A stretch of DNA of 64,000 nucleotides, taken from assembly GCA_017634675.1 (NCBI GenBank), contig JAGBMX010000134.1, positions 1-64,000 on the forward strand, read 5' to 3'. This DNA comes from Selenomonadaceae bacterium. Lineage in GTDB: Bacteria > Bacillota > Negativicutes > Selenomonadales > Selenomonadaceae. Of this stretch, positions 58,836 through 64,000 are shown in pieces. The notes beneath the pieces were generated by a model. That model worked only from the letters and a program-made list of their open reading frames with translations, was not told the DNA's origin and did no database searches. The first letter of the stretch is position 1, and each line of letters starts with the position of its first letter. Made by a program: the position numbers and the translations under genes.

Positions 58836-59957
58836 ATGCTGGATTATGTTATCAGGATTTTCGTGGCGCTTTTGTTTGCTTTTGGCGGCGGCGCCTTGCT
58901 GCAACTTTTCGCTTCAAATTTGACGGATTTTTTCATCAGTATGTCGATTCTTAGGGAGGATATGGGTTTTTTCAGACTGACTGGCGCGCATTTCATATTG
59001 ATATTGATAGGCGCGGTTTTGGGCGGTATATTGGGTTATGTGCTGTCTTCCGTGATTTTGCAGCAGTTAAAACGGTTTAATTTCTGGGTAGAGACTCATT
59101 TAAACAAAATGCCGCTGCACGACGTCATTGCCGGCGCAATTGGACTTGCCATGGGGCTTGTTTTGGCCGACCTTTTGGGGTATTCTTTTTCGCGTATTCC
59201 GGTAGCGGGTAATTATATACCGGTTTTATTCAGCGTGGTGTTCGGTTATCTGGGCATTCACATAATGATAAAAAAGCGAAAGGATTTTTCAGAATTTTTT
59301 GCGGGATTACCTAAAGGACTGAAAGGCGCGGTTCATTCCAAAGGCGTAAAGCCGGGCGATTATCCTAAGTACAAACTTTTAGACACAAGCGTTATAATAG
59401 ACGGAAGGATTGCGGATATTGTTGAGACTGGTTTTTTAGAGGGAGTGCTCCTTATTCCGGTATTCGTACTTGAGGAACTTCAACGAATAGCTGATTCAGC
59501 GGATTCTTTAAAACGGGTTCGCGGTCGGCGAGGACTTGATATCCTGCAAAAAATCCGTTCCCACTCGACAAAACTTACCGTAGAAGTAACCAACGATGAT
59601 TTTGAGGATATAACGGAAGTTGATTCTAAACTGGTAAAATTAGCGCAAAAAGTCGGCGGCAAAATTATAACGAACGATTACAACTTAAACAAAGTAGCGG
59701 AATTACGAGGCGTTAAGGTATTAAACATTAACGAATTGGCTAATGCGGTAAAACCCGTGGCTATTCCCGGCGAAGCCATGGATGTTATGGTGGTAAAAGA
59801 AGGCAAGGAATTGGGGCAAGGTGTGGCGTACCTTGACGATGGTACTATGATTGTTGTTGAAAACGGGAAAAAATTTATTGGAGCAAACGTACGGGTAGAA
59901 GTAACTTCGGCTCTCCAAACGGCAGCCGGAAGAATGATTTTTGCAAAACCGAAATGA
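58836..59957 (+). CDS. PIN-TRAM membrane protein (YacL family)
   Basis: A 373-aa protein with four N-terminal membrane helices (about 1-150), a PIN nuclease domain (about 180-300: KLLDTSVIIDGRI, LEELQRIADS, TNDYNLNKVAEL with the acidic residues) and a C-terminal TRAM RNA-binding domain (about 318-372). PIN domains are usually Mg-dependent RNases; the cellular target of YacL-type proteins is not established. ATG 58836 follows aaaggaag. The downstream neighbour in many Firmicutes is ispD, but here a terminator and csoR follow. Confidence 0.93.
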   Translation: MLDYVIRIFVALLFAFGGGALLQLFASNLTDFFISMSILREDMGFFRLTGAHFILILIGAVLGGILGYVLSSVILQQLKRFNFWVETHLNKMPLHDVIAGAIGLAMGLVLADLLGYSFSRIPVAGNYIPVLFSVVFGYLGIHIMIKKRKDFSEFFAGLPKGLKGAVHSKGVKPGDYPKYKLLDTSVIIDGRIADIVETGFLEGVLLIPVFVLEELQRIADSADSLKRVRGRRGLDILQKIRSHSTKLTVEVTNDDFEDITEVDSKLVKLAQKVGGKIITNDYNLNKVAELRGVKVLNINELANAVKPVAIPGEAMDVMVVKEGKELGQGVAYLDDGTMIVVENGKKFIGANVRVEVTSALQTAAGRMIFAKPK

Positions 59958-59984
59958 AATTATCTTAAGTTTATTATCCCCTGA

Positions 59985-60010
59985 AGCGTCGGCATCGTCC
60001 GGCGCTTTTT
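59985..60010 (+). terminator. Rho-independent terminator after the PIN-TRAM gene
   Basis: agcgtcgg with ccggcgct (one G-U pair) is followed by a T run. It may also serve the convergent csoR gene. Confidence 0.82.
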
Positions 60011-60036
60011 CTTTTTTGGGTACATTTGAACTTCTT

Positions 60037-60366
60037 TTACTCCATCATTTTATCCATTGCGTCTTTTAATTTTTTTATTGTTTTTTCGTCGCCGTTTTGA
60101 ACGGCATCCACTATACAATGTTCTACATGGTCCTTTAAAATGATGGATTTTAGTTTTCTGACGGAGGAACTTATTGCAGAAAGTTGTATCAAAATTTCAC
60201 TACAGTCGCGACCTTCTTCCACCATGTTGGTTACGCCTTCAAGATGACCGATGATATTTTTTAAGCGATTTTTTACCTGCTTTGTTTGGGTATGAGAATG
60301 AGAATGAGTATGAGAATGGCGAACAATCGAGCCGTCCGATAAAACGTGTTTGTGAAAATCTTCCAT
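60037..60366 (-). CDS. csoR: CsoR/RcnR-family metal-sensing repressor
   Basis: A 109-aa all-helical repressor. The sensor residues fit the Cys-His-Cys pattern of copper-type CsoR (Cys in GRDCSEIL, then His and Cys in DHVEHC). Before the fold is a histidine-rich extension (HSHTHSHSHT at about 17-26) not usual for CsoR, which could bind extra metal. ATG 60366 is seven bases after aaggaagg; an ATG 12 codons upstream is less supported. No metal exporter or chaperone gene is adjacent, so the regulated gene is unknown. Confidence 0.85.
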   Translation of the reverse strand: MEDFHKHVLSDGSIVRHSHTHSHSHTQTKQVKNRLKNIIGHLEGVTNMVEEGRDCSEILIQLSAISSSVRKLKSIILKDHVEHCIVDAVQNGDEKTIKKLKDAMDKMME

Positions 60367-60442
60367 AGCTGTTCCTTCCTTTTTTTTGAAAAATTCTATC
60401 ATAAAAAAATCCTAACATCAAATTTTTTTGTTGTAGGCATCT

Positions 60443-60515
60443 CTAAAAACTTGCTTTTTATAACTCCCCGCCCCTTCGGGGCGGGGAGTTATAAAAGAAA
60501 TTTGATAGTTTTTAG
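60443..60515. repeat. Compound hairpin with GC core
   Basis: Outer arms ctaaaaact (60443-60451) and agtttttag (60507-60515) enclose an inner perfect stem tataactccccgcccc with its complement around a ttc loop. It is organised like the element at 31212-31297 and shares the GC core type. It lies between csoR and the methyltransferase-like gene. Confidence 0.75.
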
Positions 60516-60588
60516 AAGTTGGTTTGTATAATTTTCTTGTGATAAAAAAGTTTTTTTAGTATACTTTATTGATATGGAGGGGATTTTT

Positions 60589-61443
60589 TTGGATTTATGC
60601 GAATTTTTATCCGGCGGACCTTCGTCTTTTAAAATTTTAACCGTCGAAAGTTCCGTTTATTTGCCGAAACTTCGAGAGCTTTTCCCTAATGGAGATCTTT
60701 TCGCCATAACAAAATATTCTGAAGTCGCAAACTACGAACCATATAAAAAATTGAATATACATTTTGAAATTTCTGAAAATGTCAAAATTTTTCAGGAAAA
60801 ATATTTTGATATTATTTTAGGCGAATCCTTGCTTACATACGCTAAAAATTCTTATGACGAGTTAATGGCAGTGAGCCAAGCTCTAAAGGATACGGGATTT
60901 TTTTTGGGAAGTTTTTTGAATGTTCGATACGCGCCTATCCTCAACGAATTAAGGGAAGGTCGTTTTCCATTTCGCAACGAGAAGCCTTACGCTAAGGATG
61001 AAATTGTGAAAATGCTTAACGACGCTGTTTTTAAGGAAATCTCTTTTTTACCTATGGAACAGAATTTTCAGCTTGACGATATGGTATCTTCATTTGTTAA
61101 GGCGGGATTTGAGAATTATAACCGGGATTTGTCGACTAAAAGCTGGATGTTTAAAGCCTCCCGTTCAACTGCTGAGGTTGTGGCTTTGAAAGAACTCTAT
61201 ACGCAAGAAATAAGAAAAGAATTGTCTAGGTTATTGCATAGAATTGAATTTGGAGTGAAGCGTAACGAAAATCTTTCGGCGTTATGGGATTTTATTGAAA
61301 GAGAGAATATTTTTCCGGATTATTTATTGGGATTTATTGAAGAAGTTTCATTTAATAAAAAAGCTTTATGTGAAATATTGCTATTGTCGGCCAAAAAAGA
61401 AGGATTGGAGTATTTTGTCTCGGAGATTGGAGAGAGGATTTAG
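60589..61443 (+). CDS. Methyltransferase-like protein with degenerate SAM motif
   Basis: A 284-aa protein whose first 150 residues follow a class I methyltransferase pattern (YFDIILGESLL followed by a LKDTGFFLGSFLNVRY-type strand), but the glycine-rich SAM loop near the N-terminus (KILTVESSVYLPKL) lacks the usual GxGxG. It may be inactive or bind another ligand. The C-terminal part (about 190-284) is helical. TTG 60589 is chosen over ATG 60574, which overlaps the ggagggg site. It overlaps the radical-SAM gene by one base. Confidence 0.55.
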   Translation: MDLCEFLSGGPSSFKILTVESSVYLPKLRELFPNGDLFAITKYSEVANYEPYKKLNIHFEISENVKIFQEKYFDIILGESLLTYAKNSYDELMAVSQALKDTGFFLGSFLNVRYAPILNELREGRFPFRNEKPYAKDEIVKMLNDAVFKEISFLPMEQNFQLDDMVSSFVKAGFENYNRDLSTKSWMFKASRSTAEVVALKELYTQEIRKELSRLLHRIEFGVKRNENLSALWDFIERENIFPDYLLGFIEEVSFNKKALCEILLLSAKKEGLEYFVSEIGERI

Positions 61444-62324
61444 TGAATTTAGACTCTTGCGATATTTGTCCAAGGTTATGTAAAATTTCAAGATATAAAG
61501 AAATCGGTTACTGCGGCGCAGGAGTAAATGTGAAAGTCGCCCGCGCTATGCTTCACCAGTGGGAAGAGCCGTGTATTTCGGGGAAAAATGGCGCAGGCGC
61601 AGTATTCTTTTCACATTGCAACTTAAGATGTGTCTTTTGTCAAAACCGCACGATAAGTCATGAGGGGAAGGGGATAGAGATTACTGTAAAACGGCTTGCG
61701 GAGATTTTTATTCGACTTGAAAGAGAAGGCGCGGCAACTATTGACTTGGTAACTCCCACTCATTTTGCGCCACAGATTTTGGAGGCTTTAAAAATTGCAA
61801 AAGGTAGTGGATTGCATATTCCCGTCGTGTACAACACAAGCTGTTACGAGAGAAAAGAAACGATAGAGGGTTTAAAAGGGCTTATAGACGTATATATGCC
61901 CGACTTTAAATTTTTTTCGGAGGAAATAGCAGCAAAATATTCCGGGGCGAGCGACTATGTAAAACAGGCTAAAGAAGCGATTTTTGCCATGTTCGATCAA
62001 GTGGGGAAGTTTGAAATAGCAGACGGCGTCATGCGAAAAGGTTTGCTCATACGGCATCTGATTTTGCCCGGACATCGCCGTGACAGCATGAAATTTCTTG
62101 ATTGGGCATGGGAGAATTTCGGAGATACTGTATATTTAAGTTTAATGCGACAGTATACGCCTCAAGAGGGCGCTTCTGGGAATTTGGCAAGACGGCTTAC
62201 AACATTTGAATATGAAAGCGTCGTCGAATACGCAGCCTCTTTAGGTTTTACAAACGCTTACACTCAAGAAAAAACCGCCGCATCAAATGAATTCGTTCCT
62301 TCATTTGACGGCAGCGGTTTATAG
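61443..62324 (+). CDS. Radical SAM protein, PflA-like
   Basis: A 293-aa radical SAM enzyme. The [4Fe-4S] cysteines are in CNLRCVFC (first Cys at about 59), preceded by an extra N-terminal cysteine cluster (CDICPRLCKI and YCGAGV). This matches PflA-related proteins of the COG1313 type rather than true pyruvate-formate-lyase activase. The substrate is unknown. The GTG start overlaps the preceding stop codon by one base, so the pair is translationally coupled. No glycyl-radical enzyme gene is near. Confidence 0.85.
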   Translation: MNLDSCDICPRLCKISRYKEIGYCGAGVNVKVARAMLHQWEEPCISGKNGAGAVFFSHCNLRCVFCQNRTISHEGKGIEITVKRLAEIFIRLEREGAATIDLVTPTHFAPQILEALKIAKGSGLHIPVVYNTSCYERKETIEGLKGLIDVYMPDFKFFSEEIAAKYSGASDYVKQAKEAIFAMFDQVGKFEIADGVMRKGLLIRHLILPGHRRDSMKFLDWAWENFGDTVYLSLMRQYTPQEGASGNLARRLTTFEYESVVEYAASLGFTNAYTQEKTAASNEFVPSFDGSGL

Positions 62325-62333
62325 TCTAACGAT

Positions 62334-62957
62334 CTATTTTAACAATCCTGCGCGAATTTCTTCAACTAAACCATGTTCGATTTCAAAGTCAATACCCATG
62401 GAGGGATTGTCTTTGACAAAGTAGACGGCATGATCCTTATCTTTTAGATTAGGTTCGCCGTAAGCTTTTACGATATCTTCAAAAGTCGAACCGACGCCTA
62501 TGTTTTTGCTTGTGCGAAGTCCGTTCAACCGGTCTAGTTTTATGGCGTGTACAATGCCGTCAACTACATAAAGATCAAAAAGCGAAGGATATTCGTAAAC
62601 GGTAGCTTGCGTTCTGCCATGCCATTTATGCTTGTTTTCGATTTTGTAAGGTTCTCCGTGAGCTGTTCTGACATCGTTTATGGATGCGCCCACTGATATG
62701 CCGCCGATTGCCAAATCCGCTTCGGTAAGCGTTCCGTTTGTTGCAACAGTGGGAGCAGCGGGACCTTTGGGAGCGGGTTCTTTGGGGTTGCCTGCGGTAG
62801 ACGGTTCAATGGGCGGCGGGGCGGATTCCGTTCTTGCGGGAGGTACCGGCGGCGCATTCCACGCATTGTTTAACCTGTCAAAATAAAAATAAGCGGATGT
62901 GCCTCCGATGCCGACCAAGAAGGCAAAAACTACGGCTAGGATGACTTTTAAATTCAT
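62334..62957 (-). CDS. Membrane-anchored protein with two internal repeats
   Basis: A 207-aa protein with an N-terminal membrane anchor (about 5-24), a Pro/Ala-rich linker (about 33-75) and a C-terminal domain (about 80-207) made of two similar halves. Each has a VG-start helix and an HGEP or YGEP turn (GISVGASINDVRTAHGEP, NIGVGSTFEDIVKAYGEP). The repeat resembles SmpA/BamE-type small beta-domains, but I do not assign a family. It converges with the radical-SAM gene with 9 bp between. Confidence 0.6.
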   Translation of the reverse strand: MNLKVILAVVFAFLVGIGGTSAYFYFDRLNNAWNAPPVPPARTESAPPPIEPSTAGNPKEPAPKGPAAPTVATNGTLTEADLAIGGISVGASINDVRTAHGEPYKIENKHKWHGRTQATVYEYPSLFDLYVVDGIVHAIKLDRLNGLRTSKNIGVGSTFEDIVKAYGEPNLKDKDHAVYFVKDNPSMGIDFEIEHGLVEEIRAGLLK

Positions 62958-63057
62958 ACTATCACCTCAAAATTTTATCATAAATTTTTCTTCTCTGCGA
63001 TATTCACATTTTATCACAAAATAAATTTTTTTGCATATAGAAAAATAGGAGGGCGTC

Positions 63058-63903
63058 ATGAAAGTTTTGGTTACAGGGGTTACCGGTCAACTTGGGTTTG
63101 ATGTTGCGCGGGTTTTAAAAGAAAAAAACGTTGAAGTTTTCGCAGCAAATCGAAATGATTTTTCACTTACGGATTACAGGAAGGCTCAAGAAGTAATGCG
63201 TAAATTTAAGCCGGACGTCATAATTCACGCCGCCGCTTATACCGCCGTTGACAAGGCGGAAGAAGAAAAGGAACTTGCCTTTAAGGTAAACGGTGAGGGA
63301 ACGCGAAATCTTGCGAAAATCGCAAAAGAGCTTGACTCAAAATTTGTTTACATAAGCACGGATTATGTTTTTCCAGGGGAAGGGGATAATTTTTATGCGA
63401 CTACGGATAAAACAGCACCGCTTAACGTCTATGGCGCATCCAAACTTATGGGAGAAGAGGCTGTTCGGGAAATTTTAGAGAAGTATTTTATAGTTCGAAT
63501 ATCTTGGGTTTTTGGTGTGAACGGCAAAAATTTCGTCAAAACCATGCTAAGGCTTGGAAAAGAAAGGGAAGAACTTCGAGTGGTTTCGGATCAGGTAGGT
63601 TCTCCCACATATACCTATGATTTAGCGAAACTTCTTTCGAATATGATAACAACCACAAAATACGGAATATACCACGCTACTAACGAAGGCGTGTGCTCTT
63701 GGGCAGAATTTGCGGAGGAAATTTTTAAACTGTCGAATATAAAAACAAAGATTATCCCCATCGTATCGGAGGAATATCCGACTCCCGCAAAAAGACCGAA
63801 AAATTCCAGACTTGATAAAATATCGTTGGATGAAAACGGATTTAATCGCCTGCCACATTGGAAGGATGCGCTTAAACGGTATTTGGAGGAGATAGAACTA
63901 TGA
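63058..63903 (+). CDS. rfbD: dTDP-4-dehydrorhamnose reductase RfbD
   Basis: A 281-aa short-chain dehydrogenase making dTDP-L-rhamnose in the last step of the rhamnose pathway. The NADPH motif TGVTGQLG is at residues 6-13, STDYVFPG carries the active-site Ser/Thr, and the YGASK motif gives the Tyr-Lys pair. The C-terminal TPAKRPKNSRLD segment is typical. The rfbA, B and C partners are not visible. It ends in a 4-nt overlap with the next gene. Confidence 0.94.
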   Translation: MKVLVTGVTGQLGFDVARVLKEKNVEVFAANRNDFSLTDYRKAQEVMRKFKPDVIIHAAAYTAVDKAEEEKELAFKVNGEGTRNLAKIAKELDSKFVYISTDYVFPGEGDNFYATTDKTAPLNVYGASKLMGEEAVREILEKYFIVRISWVFGVNGKNFVKTMLRLGKEREELRVVSDQVGSPTYTYDLAKLLSNMITTTKYGIYHATNEGVCSWAEFAEEIFKLSNIKTKIIPIVSEEYPTPAKRPKNSRLDKISLDENGFNRLPHWKDALKRYLEEIEL

Positions 63904-64000
63904 CAGCGCTTTTTGAAAAGGCAGAAGAACTCATAGATAAAGGTAAAGCTAAAGAAGCGTTGGTTTTGCTAAACGAGCTGGTTGAAGACGATGAAGTAAA
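63900..64000 (+). CDS. TPR-like protein, 3' end outside window
   Basis: Only the first 33 codons are visible (MTALFEKAEELIDKGKAKEA and onward), a helix-turn-helix pattern typical of a tetratricopeptide repeat. The ATG at 63900 overlaps the rfbD stop and has ggagga nine bases upstream. The gene runs off the right edge. Confidence 0.6.
   Translation, partial: MTALFEKAEELIDKGKAKEALVLLNELVEDDEV

Noticed and set aside
1-64000. CRISPR array, tRNA or rRNA genes
   Set aside because: No regularly spaced direct repeats with unique spacers, no tRNA cloverleaf with TTCRA-type arm and no rRNA segment was seen when reading the gaps. The recurring hairpins are dispersed singly.

Overview
The window reads as a chromosome segment of a diderm Firmicute of the class Negativicutes. 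The evidence is a long, mostly co-directional lipopolysaccharide (LPS) gene block (lpxC, fabZ, lpxA, lpxI, lpxB, msbA, waaA-lpxK, kdsB/A/D/C, an lpxL-like acyltransferase, lptC/A/B and one LptF/G permease) combined with Firmicute-type genes such as codY, carD and a YacL-type PIN-TRAM protein. The base composition is AT-leaning, and AGGAGG-type ribosome sites and TTG/GTG starts are frequent. The family or genus cannot be resolved from the sequence alone. No rRNA, tRNA, CRISPR array, prophage or intact insertion sequence was seen.

Layout. 310-16792 holds lipid A, Kdo and LPS-transport genes. 16806-18884 holds a DUF3084 protein, a YqgF/RuvX-like nuclease and a dCMP deaminase. 18898-24050 is a GT2, GT-C, MBOAT and SGNH cassette that probably builds or acylates an envelope glycan. 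24219-31064 has a chemoreceptor, a SYLF-domain protein and an RND efflux pump. 31335-33195 is a LytS-type kinase with an unusual XRE-REC regulator. 33282-36425 (minus strand) carries a hexose-phosphate mutase, a GmhA isomerase and two unknown proteins, and is followed by a complete MITE-like element. 36815-41657 has an orphan protein, folB, an EnvC-like M23 protein and ftsEX. 41868-47889 has bioY, bioA, a PilP-like protein, a secretin, an M48 protease and a PerM-like protein. 48161 is codY. 49053-54136 is a six-gene operon of exported proteins resembling the CsgG/FlgO, FlgT and LPP20/FlgP families. 54252-63903 has serS, rubrerythrin, a divergent ftsZ, tcdA, carD, yacL, csoR, a methyltransferase-like protein with a radical-SAM enzyme, and rfbD. 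A TPR gene is cut by the right edge.

The most striking non-coding signal is a family of four intergenic elements 31-43 nt upstream of msbA, waaA-lpxK, lptB and the chemoreceptor gene. Each has a pyrimidine arm, then its exact mirror image, then the purine complement. This is the arrangement needed for an intramolecular pyrimidine-motif triple helix, and the run lengths in the arms change together from copy to copy. Other non-coding features are an MITE with an 8-bp target duplication, GC-rich inverted repeats flanking lpxL-lptC-lptA, and tandem duplications over the ribosome-binding regions of bioY and folB.

Functionally the window is dominated by the outer envelope: lipid A-Kdo synthesis and export, glycan decoration, efflux, division and murein hydrolysis (ftsEX plus EnvC-like), a secretin, and a set of outer-membrane-type accessory proteins.
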